Positions 32,690 through 41,700 of a stretch of DNA of 61,711 bases are shown here, piece after piece (position 1 is the first letter of the stretch; every line of letters begins with the position of its first letter). The position numbers and the translations under genes are program-made. The notes under the pieces are model-generated. The model was not told where the DNA came from. It did not search any database and saw only the letters and a list, made by a program, of their open reading frames with translations. Source of the DNA: Clostridia bacterium (lineage in GTDB: Bacteria > Bacillota > Clostridia > Christensenellales > CAG-138); the NCBI GenBank assembly GCA_017525875.1, contig JAFXSG010000004.1:140738-202448 (forward strand). The letters are read 5' to 3'.

Positions 32690-33393
32690 CTCCTTTCCTT
32701 CGGCTTTCACTCTTATAACGTTTAAGAACAGCAAAGTGTTTTTAGTATAGCATATTTTTTGACATCTCAGAAAATAGAAAACAAAAAATCCTCCGTATGT
32801 ACAACAAAGCAAATCAATATAATTCAGGGATTAGTCCCAAAGAAAAAAGTGGATTTCGTTGTATGCAAATATGGTGTAAGCGTGAAAACGCGCAGCTCAT
32901 ACGAAGTGTGATTCCTGGGTTTGGGAGGTGTTCCCAACGAGCCGGTGCAGAAATTGGCGCAGGTCCGATTCCGGACATGTTCGCCAATTTGCAAAACCCT
33001 TACGGGTCTGCCCTGCTTGCTAGGTACCAGAACCGTAAAGGGTTGCATTGCCAGATTGAAAAAGATGGACGACAATGCACTGCTTGCCAGGTACTGAAAC
33101 CTTGGCACAGCAGGACGTTGACGCCAAAAACCGTCAACATGTTTTCGATAAAAGCAGTGGAAAACGCCGTCAGAGCATTCATATCTGCTATGATCTGATC
33201 GTGTTCATCCCTCTGAGTGAACTGATGGAACAGGAAATGGCATGACCCGAAGAGCATGCCATTTCCAGAAAACTATAAAACTGTCTTACAAGCCCCGGCC
33301 TCACTCCGCCGGGTTTTTCACGTTTTGTTTGCGCGTTTCTCCAAAGCATTGTATAATGGTACCGCAGGAAAACAGGCCGAAGGGAGAAGGAAC
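32690..33393. other. Intergenic region with a 22-bp imperfect direct repeat and a hairpin
   Basis: No supported gene over about 700 bp. CTGCTTGC[CT]AGGTAC-type 22-bp segments occur twice (about 33012-33033 and 33080-33101). A perfect 12-bp-arm hairpin (GGAAATGGCATG and complement) lies at about 33234-33267 and could mark the right edge of the A+T-richer segment. The promoter of the next gene is at 33329-33357 (TTGCGC, 17 bp, TATAAT). The ORFs here have no ribosome sites and no recognisable content. Confidence 0.5.
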
Positions 33394-33816
33394 ATGGAAT
33401 ACAGAAGGTTCGGGGACGTGCTTTTCGTCCGCATGGACAGGGGCGAGGAGATCGTCGCACAGCTGCTTGCGGCCGCGGAAAAGGAAAATATCCGCCTGGC
33501 AACCGTCGAGGCGCTCGGAGCGGTGAACGATTTTACCGTGGGCGTCTACGATACGGAGGAAAAGCAGTATCACGCCAACCGGTTCGAGGGCGCGTTCGAG
33601 ATCGTTTCCCTGACCGGGACGATCACGACTATGGACGGGAGGATCTATCATCACCTGCACATGAGCGCGGGCGACGGCAAGGGAGCCGTTTTCGGCGGGC
33701 ACCTGAACCGCGCGGTCGTGAGCGCGACCTGCGAGATGGTGATCCGCGAGGTCAGCGGCACTGTCGAGCGCGCGGCTGATCCCGCGACCGGGCTTAACCT
33801 GTTCCGCTTCATCTGA
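33394..33816 (+). CDS. PPC/DUF296 domain protein
   Basis: 140 residues forming one PCC/DUF296 domain: F-V-R-M-D-R-G-E-E-I-V near the N-terminus, A-T-V-E-A-L-G-A-V-N-D-F-T-V-G, then H-H-L-H-M-S-A-G-D-G-K-G-A-V-F-G-G-H-L. The H-x-H and G-G-H-L elements are the conserved metal-linked histidines. Such proteins are called predicted DNA-binding (AT-hook-associated in plants), but bacterial roles are unknown. The ATG at 33394 follows GGGAGAAGG. Confidence 0.9.
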   Translation: MEYRRFGDVLFVRMDRGEEIVAQLLAAAEKENIRLATVEALGAVNDFTVGVYDTEEKQYHANRFEGAFEIVSLTGTITTMDGRIYHHLHMSAGDGKGAVFGGHLNRAVVSATCEMVIREVSGTVERAADPATGLNLFRFI

Positions 33817-33870
33817 TCGTAATAATAATATGAAGGAGCTGCCTAGCTGAGCCTCTGCAAAAAACAAACG

Positions 33871-33891
33871 TCCCCCGGCCAAGCCGGGGGA
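33871..33891 (-). terminator. Terminator after the membrane-protein gene
   Basis: TCCCCCGGC/GCCGGGGGA with a CAA loop. On the minus strand it is followed by CGTTTGTTTTTT. It may also serve the convergent PPC gene. Confidence 0.8.
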
Positions 33892-33920
33892 TCATTGCTC
33901 CGGGGGAGTTCCGCGTTCCG

Positions 33921-34568
33921 TCAGCCCGCCGCGTAAGCGCGCATGATCCCGGCGAAGGCGAGCAGCATGAACGCGAGCACGCTTAGATGGTAAACGCCGT
34001 TGTGGTCGAAAAGCCAGATGCATTTGAAGCGGATGGACTTGAAGGTCTGGCAGACGGTGCCGGCAACGAGCACGAAGATCGCCGCGAGGAACCAGCCGAG
34101 GCGCGGGCAGGCGCCGACGTGCGCGATGAGCAGGACGATTATCGCGAGCATATTCAGCGCACAGTAGGCGATGAATACGGTGAAGCCGTAGGAGATACGG
34201 TTCTGAAGGATCAGGCGGACGATGAGGAACAGGGCGGCAAAGCCGCCGAGCACGATAACGGCGGTCTTGAGCCCGGCGGAGCCGAAGATCTCGGAATAGA
34301 TCGCCGCAACGAAACTCACGACAAGCACCGCCATGACCGCATACAGCACGACCCACAGTTTTTTCTTCTTTTCATCGCTCATCCGGAAGCCGTGCACGTA
34401 ATAGCCCATAAGGCTGACGATGAACAGCAGCGAGTAGGAAACGGTCCAAAGCACGAAGCGCGTGTCGGTCCGCCCGAAAACGGCAATGAGCAGGATTAGT
34501 ACGGGGCAGACGATCGCGTCTATGAGATTGGTGTAAGCGGTAACGCTTTCGGGTGGGGAGGTTCGCAT
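33921..34568 (-). CDS. Hypothetical multi-pass membrane protein
   Basis: 215 residues with seven hydrophobic helices (about 13-30, 40-58, 72-90, 98-115, 125-148, 158-178 and 192-212). The last loop (WLFDHNGVYHLSVLAFM) has an H-N-x-x-x-H pattern seen in several small membrane-enzyme and DUF6962-like families. A metal-dependent membrane hydrolase of the CREST/hemolysin-III kind is possible but unproven. It faces divergent dnaA across a 392-bp gap. Function unknown. Confidence 0.75.
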   Translation of the reverse strand: MRTSPPESVTAYTNLIDAIVCPVLILLIAVFGRTDTRFVLWTVSYSLLFIVSLMGYYVHGFRMSDEKKKKLWVVLYAVMAVLVVSFVAAIYSEIFGSAGLKTAVIVLGGFAALFLIVRLILQNRISYGFTVFIAYCALNMLAIIVLLIAHVGACPRLGWFLAAIFVLVAGTVCQTFKSIRFKCIWLFDHNGVYHLSVLAFMLLAFAGIMRAYAAG

Positions 34569-34569
34569 C

Positions 34570-34960
34570 GCGGCTCCTTTCCGTTTTATTGCCGCTCACC
34601 GGGGAGCGGACGTTCTCCGTTCATTATAAAGCCGCGCGCCGGTCAAGTCAACCGGCCCCTCGCCGCGCCGGGCGTCCGGACGGGGCGGCGAGGGACGAAC
34701 GGAAAACGGTTTGTAATACGTGCCGCACGGGCATTTTTTCGCGGAAAAATTTTTTTGAGCCTATCCCGCAGGGCCACAAGATATGGTGGCAGAACAGCCG
34801 CAGCGGGTACAATTCCGCAAAAATTGTCGCTTCGCGAGCCTTGCGAACTCTTCCCAAATTTGGTATGATAATAGCCCGCCCTCGCTCCGGATCTCTCCGG
34901 ATACGCTCTTTCATTTGCCGCGGGGCCGGTTATTTCAACGGTAATTTTCGGAGGCTGATT
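34570..34960. other. dnaA upstream region
   Basis: A divergent intergenic region of 391 bp. I looked for a cluster of DnaA boxes (TTATNCACA) and A+T-rich unwinding repeats typical of oriC and saw none, only a T-rich run near 34735-34757 and the dnaA promoter. Nothing else is supported here. Confidence 0.5.
34841..34869 (+). promoter_or_regulatory. Promoter of dnaA
   Basis: TTGCGA (34841-34846), 17 bp, TATGAT (34864-34869), giving a leader of about 85 nt. Confidence 0.65.
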
Positions 34961-36277
34961 TTGTTATCCGCGAATGTAATATGGTCAAAAGCGCTTCCTC
35001 TGCTGAAGCCTCAAATGACCGAAGCAAGCTATGAAAACTGGATCGCGTCGCTCGCGCCGCTGCGGATCGAAGACGACGGTGCTTTCGTTTTGCTCACGAC
35101 GAGCTCCGTCCACAGGGACACGCTCGAGCGGTTCTATTCCGCCGTGATCGAAAAGGCCCTTCGCGAGGCCGGCGAGGCGGAGCTTTCCGTTCGCTTCGTG
35201 ACCAAGGAGGAGGAGCAGGCGAGGCCCGCGGCAAAGAGCGCCGCGCCGGGCTGCCCCACGCTGATCCCCAAATACACGTTCGACACCTTCGTTCGCGGCG
35301 AGTCGAACCGCTTTGCGTACGCCGCGGCGTTCGCCGTTGCGGACAACCCTTCGGAGGCGTACAACCCGCTGTTCATCTACGGCGGCGTCGGTCTCGGCAA
35401 GACCCACCTCATGCACGCGATCGGGCACTATATCCACGAGCAGCATCCGGATTACAAGATCCTCTATATCACGAGCGAAAACTTCACAAACGACGTCGTC
35501 GCTTCGATCGAAAAGAAGGACCGCGCTTACCTGCGCGAAAAATACCGCACGCTCGACGTGCTGCTGATCGACGATATCCAGTTCATCGGCGGCAAGGAAG
35601 CCACGGAGCTGGAGTTCTTCAACGTTTTCAACGACCTTAAGAACGCCAACAAGCAGATCATCCTCACCTCGGACAAGCACCCGAAGGACCTGCAGACGCT
35701 CGAAGCCCGCATCCGCACGCGCATCGGCTGGGGCCTCGTGGTGGATATCCAGCCCCCGGATTTCGAGACCCGCTTCGCCATCCTGCGCCGCAAGGCCATG
35801 GAGGACGGCATCGACATAGCGGACGGCGTCATCTCCATGATCGCGGAGCGCGTCAATTCCAACATCCGTGAGCTCGAGGGCTGCCTCAACCGCGTCGTCG
35901 CGTACGCCAAGTTCGTGAACAAGCCCGTCACCGTCACGGTCGCGGAAAGCGTTCTCAAGGACTACGTCTCCGGCGAGACCAGGCGCAGCGTTTCGAGCGA
36001 GCTCATAAAGCAGGTCGTATGCGATTTTTACGGCATCACCTCCGCGGAGATCGAGTCCGGCAGGCGCGATCACAAGTTCGCCTATCCGCGCCAGATCGCG
36101 ATGCACCTTTCGCGAAAGCTGCTCGACTGCTCCTACCAGGATATCGGCGCGATGTACGGCGGGCGGCATTATTCCACGGTCATGCATGCCTGCGACACCG
36201 TTGAAGAGGCTGCGGAGAAGGATCCGGAGCTCAAAAAGACGCTCGACGATCTCGTCGAAAAGATCAAGAACGGCTGA
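34961..36277 (+). CDS. dnaA: Chromosomal replication initiator DnaA
   Basis: 438 residues from a TTG start at 34961 with GGAGG six bases upstream. Domain I (LSANVIWSKALPLLKPQMTE) is followed by a variable linker, then the AAA+ core with Walker A GGVGLGKT (141-148), Walker B LLIDDI (201-206) and the sensor-2 arginine region. Domain IV has the DNA-binding signature (FAYPRQIAMHLSRKLLDCSY and YGGRHYSTVMHACDTVEE). It is full length. Unlike most Firmicutes it is not followed by dnaN or recF. Confidence 0.97.
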   Translation: MLSANVIWSKALPLLKPQMTEASYENWIASLAPLRIEDDGAFVLLTTSSVHRDTLERFYSAVIEKALREAGEAELSVRFVTKEEEQARPAAKSAAPGCPTLIPKYTFDTFVRGESNRFAYAAAFAVADNPSEAYNPLFIYGGVGLGKTHLMHAIGHYIHEQHPDYKILYITSENFTNDVVASIEKKDRAYLREKYRTLDVLLIDDIQFIGGKEATELEFFNVFNDLKNANKQIILTSDKHPKDLQTLEARIRTRIGWGLVVDIQPPDFETRFAILRRKAMEDGIDIADGVISMIAERVNSNIRELEGCLNRVVAYAKFVNKPVTVTVAESVLKDYVSGETRRSVSSELIKQVVCDFYGITSAEIESGRRDHKFAYPRQIAMHLSRKLLDCSYQDIGAMYGGRHYSTVMHACDTVEEAAEKDPELKKTLDDLVEKIKNG

Positions 36278-36296
36278 CGCGCACCTTAATCAACAC

Positions 36297-36339
36297 AAAA
36301 GACTTCCCGAGCGGAGTATCCGCATAAGGAAGTCTTTTT
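36297..36339. terminator. Terminator between dnaA and the radical SAM gene
   Basis: AAAAGACTTCC/GGAAGTCTTTT arms; T-run on both sides. The loop contains CGAGCGG-N-G-N-ATCCGCATAA (36308-36327), the same element found after the PBP gene. Confidence 0.9.
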
Positions 36340-36353
36340 GCTTGTTTTGGCGC

Positions 36354-37406
36354 TTATACGTTCAAGCAGCCCTTCGGCGGGACGGGGGGCTTCTTTTTGA
36401 GCCCCCTCGCGCAGGCGGGGGCCTCGTAAAGCCTGCCGTGGACGAAATAGTTATAGGAGCGGCAACCGCCCGCGCAGTATTTGCCCTTGGGGCAGGAAGC
36501 GCACGCCCCGGTCAGAAGATCCGGAGTGAACTTGCGGTTGTAGGCGAAGGCGTCCGGATCCTCCCAGATCTCGCGCAGGCTCTTTTCGCGCAGATTGCCC
36601 TCGTTGAAGCGCTCGTCGTACATCGATTCGCAGCCGCGGACGTTGCCGATGCTGTCGATTCCGATCGAGGTCAGCCCCGCGCGGCAGCCCGTGAACACGG
36701 CCTTGCCGCTGGTGTTCCCGCGCAAGCTGCCCTCGCCCTCGGTATAGTAGCCGATATTGTCCGCAATGCCGAGCGGGAAGGGGCAGCGGAGATGCCTTTC
36801 GACGAACGCGATCACGCGGTTCGGGTCGAAGCGGTAGTCCACCCCGCCCTCCGCAGCGTTGCCCATCGGGGAACAGGCCTGCAGCTGCCACGCCGCGATG
36901 CCGCGATCCTTGAGTATCGAGAACATGTCTTCCAATAATGATACGTTCTCGCTGTTGATCGTCGTAATGACCGAGACCGGGACGCCTCCGGCGTGCAGCG
37001 TGTCGATCGCGGTGAGCGCGCGGCGGAAGCTGCCCTGCTGGCGATACTTGTCGTGCACGGCCTCGGTACCGTCCAGCGAGACGGCGACGGATTCGATATG
37101 GAGCTCACGGAGCTTGCCGATGAGCTCCGGCTTGAAAAGGAAGCCGTTCGTGATGATCGCCACGCGGACGCCCTGCGAGGTGAGCCTGCCCACGATCTCC
37201 GCCCAGTCGCGCCGCATGAAGACCTCGCCGCCGATCATCGAGACCCTGCGGCAGCCGAGCTCCGCGAGCTGGTCGGCAACGCTGAGGCATTCCTCGGTCG
37301 AAAGCTCGTTTTCCCTCGCCTTGCCCGCGCGGGAGCCGCAGTATTTGCAGCTGAAGCAGCAGGCGAGCGTGATCTCCCAAACGCAGGAACGAAGCTTGAA
37401 TTCCAT
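36354..37406 (-). CDS. Radical SAM/SPASM domain protein (peptide-maturase-like)
   Basis: 350 residues. The radical SAM C-x3-C-x2-C motif is at about residues 16-23 (LACCFSCKYCGS). It is followed by GGEVFMR-type GGE and a TIM-barrel pattern. The C-terminal SPASM region has clustered Cys in GCRAGLTS, GNVRGCESM, and ACASCPKGKYCAGGCRSY, so two auxiliary Fe-S clusters are likely. Enzymes of this class modify ribosomal peptides (sactipeptides, ranthipeptides, PqqE, mycofactocin) or act as sulfatase maturases. The immediate upstream gene encodes a repeat protein that is a candidate substrate. The ATG at 37406 is 10 bp after that gene. Confidence 0.93.
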   Translation of the reverse strand: MEFKLRSCVWEITLACCFSCKYCGSRAGKARENELSTEECLSVADQLAELGCRRVSMIGGEVFMRRDWAEIVGRLTSQGVRVAIITNGFLFKPELIGKLRELHIESVAVSLDGTEAVHDKYRQQGSFRRALTAIDTLHAGGVPVSVITTINSENVSLLEDMFSILKDRGIAAWQLQACSPMGNAAEGGVDYRFDPNRVIAFVERHLRCPFPLGIADNIGYYTEGEGSLRGNTSGKAVFTGCRAGLTSIGIDSIGNVRGCESMYDERFNEGNLREKSLREIWEDPDAFAYNRKFTPDLLTGACASCPKGKYCAGGCRSYNYFVHGRLYEAPACARGLKKKPPVPPKGCLNV

Positions 37407-37416
37407 AGGCGCTACC

Positions 37417-38439
37417 TTATTTCTTTTCCTTTTTGAACAGCTTGGTGAACAGGCCCTTCCGCGGGGGCTCCTTCCCGCCCTTCTTGAGGAGCGGCGGGCA
37501 GGCGTACACGGACTGAAACACGGGCTCCCGCTTCCCGTTTGGAACGGGCGTGCCGCATTCGGGGCAGAACGGCGAAGACGCCGGGATCCTCGCGCCGCAG
37601 CAGCTGCAGAAAACGGCGGAGCCGTCGCCCGTTCCGTTCGCGTCATCGGGCTTCGCACTCCCGAGCTTAGCGCCGCAGGTCTCGCAGAACCTCGCGGTCC
37701 GGCTGACCTTGCCGCCGCAGATCGGGCAGCGGCCGAGGTCGGCGGGGTCCTTTACGGGATCGGGAGCGAACGCGCCCGGAAGGACGAAGGCGGAGTTCGA
37801 CATGATCTCCGGGCCGGCATAGACCGCCATCATCGACTGATTCGTCAGATCCGGGCGGGGGACCGCATACACGCCCTGCATGAGCTTTTCACGGTCGCCG
37901 CCATTTTTGTTTTCGGGAGCGGGCGGCGGCGGGGGCGCGGCGTAGACGCGGCCCGTGCGCGGAGCACGGCCGGCGAAATAATCCGGCCCCGCGTATACGC
38001 ATTCCATAGCTTTGCGGCGGCTTTTGAAGCGCCGCTCGCGCTCCTCGAAAAACTCGGGCCCGGCATAGACGGGCGCCATCGGGACGTCCTTTTCAAAGGG
38101 GTCGGGTCCTTCGGGCTCTTCGGGCTCTTCGGGCTCTTTGGGCTCTTCGGGTTCTTCGGGTTCTTCGGGTTCCTCGGGTTCCTCTGGTTCTTCGGGTTCT
38201 TCGGGTTCCTCGGGTTCCTCTGGTTCTTCATCTCCGAAGCCCATCATCCCGGGGCCGTTGTATACGTCCTCCGTCAGGGTGTCCTCGTCGGGCTCCTCTG
38301 GCTCGGTGTAGTTCGCGGGGTAGGGAAGGCCGGGCTCTTCGGCTTCGCCGGCAGGCTCGTCCGGGCCGGCGCTCCCGGGCCTCGGGCCGAACGACGGAGC
38401 GGCGTACAGCAGCTTGATCGGGGTTTGTTCTTTCTTCAT
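37417..38439 (-). CDS. Repeat protein with eight [LV]Y-x-x-P motifs and two zinc ribbons (candidate radical SAM substrate)
   Basis: 340 residues, no signal peptide. Eight copies of a short motif: LYAAP (about 11), VYNGP (59), VYAGP (124, 148 and 206), VYAAP (165), VYAVP (190) and VYACP (311). Four copies are preceded at -3 by Met (M-x-x-V-Y-A). Between copies 2 and 3 is a run of about ten EEP triplets. Two rubredoxin-like zinc ribbons (CPICGGKVSRTARFCETCG and CSCCGARIPASSPFCPECG) separate copies 7 and 8. The C-terminus is basic (GLFTKLFKKEKK). GGAGGTG precedes the ATG. The motif is very regular but matches no family I know. Confidence 0.85.
   Translation of the reverse strand: MKKEQTPIKLLYAAPSFGPRPGSAGPDEPAGEAEEPGLPYPANYTEPEEPDEDTLTEDVYNGPGMMGFGDEEPEEPEEPEEPEEPEEPEEPEEPEEPEEPKEPEEPEEPEGPDPFEKDVPMAPVYAGPEFFEERERRFKSRRKAMECVYAGPDYFAGRAPRTGRVYAAPPPPPAPENKNGGDREKLMQGVYAVPRPDLTNQSMMAVYAGPEIMSNSAFVLPGAFAPDPVKDPADLGRCPICGGKVSRTARFCETCGAKLGSAKPDDANGTGDGSAVFCSCCGARIPASSPFCPECGTPVPNGKREPVFQSVYACPPLLKKGGKEPPRKGLFTKLFKKEKK
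38107..38228 (-). repeat. 9-bp tandem repeats encoding EEP triplets
   Basis: About a dozen 9-bp units (TTCGGGCTC/TTCGGGTTC on the plus strand) giving Glu-Glu-Pro on the minus strand. In-frame slippage could lengthen or shorten the acidic linker. Confidence 0.85.
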
Positions 38440-38779
38440 GATAACACCTCCGTGGGGTAGAATCGGGGATCCGGGCGGTAAGAAGCCCGCCCATGCAAAT
38501 GTTCGTATATATTTTAGCATAAATCGCGGCTCCGGGCAACAGCGCGCTTGGCGCCGCATGAAAATCGGATCGAAATCGAAGTCTTTTTTTGATAATATTT
38601 ACTATTGACACTTTCGCGGTTTCATTTTATACTATAATGGATTGGGAGTAACCGTTTGGCGGGTTTGACCCGGCGGCAGCGAGATTCCGAGCGGCAAAAC
38701 ACGCAGCCCGAATACCTCTGCCGGCGGGGAAAGCCTTCCGCGGATAATAACCAACGAAACCTTATAAGGAGGAAAGAAC
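38440..38779 (+). other. Promoter region and leader of the subtilase gene
   Basis: TTGACA (38605-38610), 17 bp, TATACT (38628-38633), followed by a leader of about 140 nt ending in AAGGAGG. The leader contains a CCGGCGG/CCGCCGG-like G+C-rich region that I could not assign to an RNA family. Nothing else is supported between 38440 and 38600. Confidence 0.6.
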
Positions 38780-41700
38780 ATGAAGAAATCGTTCAAAGGC
38801 TTTATTGCCCTGCTGCTCGCTGTCATGCTCATCGTTCCCGCATTCAGCACGATGGCAGAAGCATTCCCGGCAGCAAATGCAAAGATCGAAGCCGGAGAAA
38901 CCGTTTCCAGGGCCCTGAAGGACAGGACCGGCACTCTTGAATCGACCAAGACCGCCGCTCTCGACTTCTCCGGCATCAGGAACGGCAAGACCTTTAAGGC
39001 AGCTGAGACCGAAGCTGTCAGCGAGACCCAGCCCACCGATATCGTCACCATCATGGTCGAGCTCGAGGCTGCTCCCGCAGCAGACGTTGTAAGCGACCTT
39101 AAGGCGGCGGGCGCGTATCGCCAGCAGCTGCTTGAGGAGCAGAGCAAGATGGTCAAAAAGATCAACTCCGCTCTCGGCACCAGCATCGTTCCCACCCACA
39201 ACTATTCCGTCCTGTTCAACGGTTTCGCTTTCGATGGTGAGTATCGTCTCGTTTCCGAGATCGACGCCATGGACGGCGTACACGCTTTCGTGTCCCCTGT
39301 CTTCGAAAGCCCCGAACTGTTCAACACCACCACCCAGGTCGGCGCTGTCGACGCTTGGGAACTCGGTTACACCGGAGCCGGCTACACCGTAGCTATCGTT
39401 GATACCGGCTGCAAGGTAAACCATCCCGCGTTCTCCGTTGACCCCGAAGAGGTCCAGTTCACCCGTGACGACATCGCTGCGATCATCGCAAGCGGTCAGC
39501 TCTGGGGCAGCGGCAGCACCATGAACGTCAACAACGTTTATGTGAGCGCAAAGATCCCCTTCCAGTGGAACTACGAGTACAACCACGCGGACGCGTCCCA
39601 CCCCGGCACCAGCGACCACGGCACCCACGTTGCGGGTATCGCGGCAGGTAACGGCGGCGAGATCCGCGGCGTCGCTCCCGATGCTCAGATCGCAGTCATG
39701 CAGGTCTTCAGGGCTTCCGGCGGCGCACCCTGGGCAAACATCATCCCCGCTCTTGAAGACTGCGCGGTCCTCGGCGTTGCAGCTGCGAACCTCTCCCTCG
39801 GTTCCCCCTGCGGCACTGAGATCCCCTACGATCCTTCCTATCTGGCAGTCCTCGATCGCTGCGTCAACGCGGGCGTCAACCTCGCTATGGCAGCGGGCAA
39901 CGACTATGACTCCACCTTCAACAACGCTTGGGGCGGCAACGAAGGCACTCCTTCCAGCTACTCCAACTCCGGTTACGGTGTAGTTGAAGACGTCGACCGC
40001 GGCGTTGTCGGTTCTCCCTCCACCTGGCCTCACAGCGTCTCCGTGGCGGCAGTCTACAACTCCATGTCCCGCTTCTACTTCATCACCGTTGAAGGCCAGA
40101 GCTACGGCTACAGCGAGAACGCTGAAAACGCGGCTCAGATGCGCATCGTCCTCGGCGGCCAGACCGTTGAGTACGTTCCCGTTCCCGGCTACGGCACCAT
40201 GAACGATTTCGCTCAGGTCGACGTTGCGGGCAAAGTCGCGCTCGTCTCCCGCGGTGAGATCAACTTCGTCGACAAGGCTGCGAACGCAGAGGCTGCCGGC
40301 GCTGTTGCCTGCGTCGTTTACAACAACCAGGCCGCATCCGTCAACATGGTCGCCTATGAAGGCGGTCATATCCCGCACGTCATCATCTCCATGGAAGCGG
40401 GCGAAGCTCTCATCAACGCTCAGGACAAGACCATGTTCGTCAGCCAGGAGCTCGGCCTCTTCGACAATCCCGACGGCAACAAGACCACCAGCTTCTCCAG
40501 CCGCGGTCTGACCGCAAACATGGCGCTCAAGCCCGAGATCACCGCTCCCGGCGGCTCGATCTACTCCTCCACCGATCCCGCGATCTCCGGCACCTGGTAC
40601 GCGACCTGGGACGGCACCTCCATGGCGACTCCCCACGTCTGCGGCGGTATGGCGATCGTTTCCGCATACGTTGACGACAACTTCCCGGATGCAAGCGCAG
40701 CCGAGAAGCATGACCTCGTCGACCAGATCCTCATGAGCACCGCGACCCCCATCGTAAGCGACAGCGGCGAATACGCTCCCGTCCACGAGCAGGGCGCAGG
40801 TCTGCTCAGCCTCCAGAAGGCTACCACCACCAAGGCGTACATCACCGTTGAGGGTACCCAGGGTAATCGTCCGAAGATGAACCTCGGCGACGATCCCGAG
40901 AAGACCGGCGCAATGACCATGACCTTCACCGTCCACAACTTCGGCGATGAAGACCTGACCTATTCCGTCGTTCCCACCCTCCTCGTTGAGGATATCGCTC
41001 TCTACGATCAGACTCCCGACGGAGACCTGATCCTCGTCTACTACGGCGGCACCGCGAAGCTCGAAGGCGACAGCGGCTACGTCCTCTACGGCGACGCGAA
41101 CGGCGACGGTGAGATCACCATTGCCGACGCTATCCTGATCGCGCGTGACGCGATGGATCTCATCACCCTGCCCGATTCCGTGAACTGCGACCTTGACGAC
41201 GACGGCGAAGTCACCATTGCCGACGCCATCATCGCATGCCGTATCGCCATGGGTCTTATCGATCCCGTCACCAGCGGCGATGAGCCCGGCGACGTCAGCT
41301 TCGATATGCCCGAGACCATCACCGTTCCCGCGGGCGGCGAGCTTGATGTTACCATCAACGCTCAGCTCAGCGACGGCGTCATGGACTACTTCGACAACTA
41401 CTACGTAAACGGCGCACTGCTCGAGGGCTTTGTTGAGCTCGTTCCCGAGGACGGCGTCTCCCTCACCGTGCCCTTCATCAAGATGTACGGCGACTGGAAC
41501 TACGCTGCCACCATCGACCGTGGTTACTACTACGACGACTACCCGCTCAATTCCAACAACTACCCGAACACCATCGGCTGCAGGAAGGGCAACGTCATCT
41601 ACGGTCTCGGCATCAACCCCTATGTTGCTACCGATGACATGAGCTACTACATGACCGACCGCAACGCGATCTCTCCGAACAACGACGGCCTGATGGATAC

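Noticed and set aside
32797-33198. 133-codon ORF downstream of the ECF segment
   Set aside because: No ribosome site, no hydrophobic or domain pattern, and the region holds short direct repeats and a hairpin; non-coding or degenerate sequence is more likely.
34570-34960. Replication origin next to dnaA
   Set aside because: No cluster of DnaA boxes or A+T-rich repeat block is visible in the gap.
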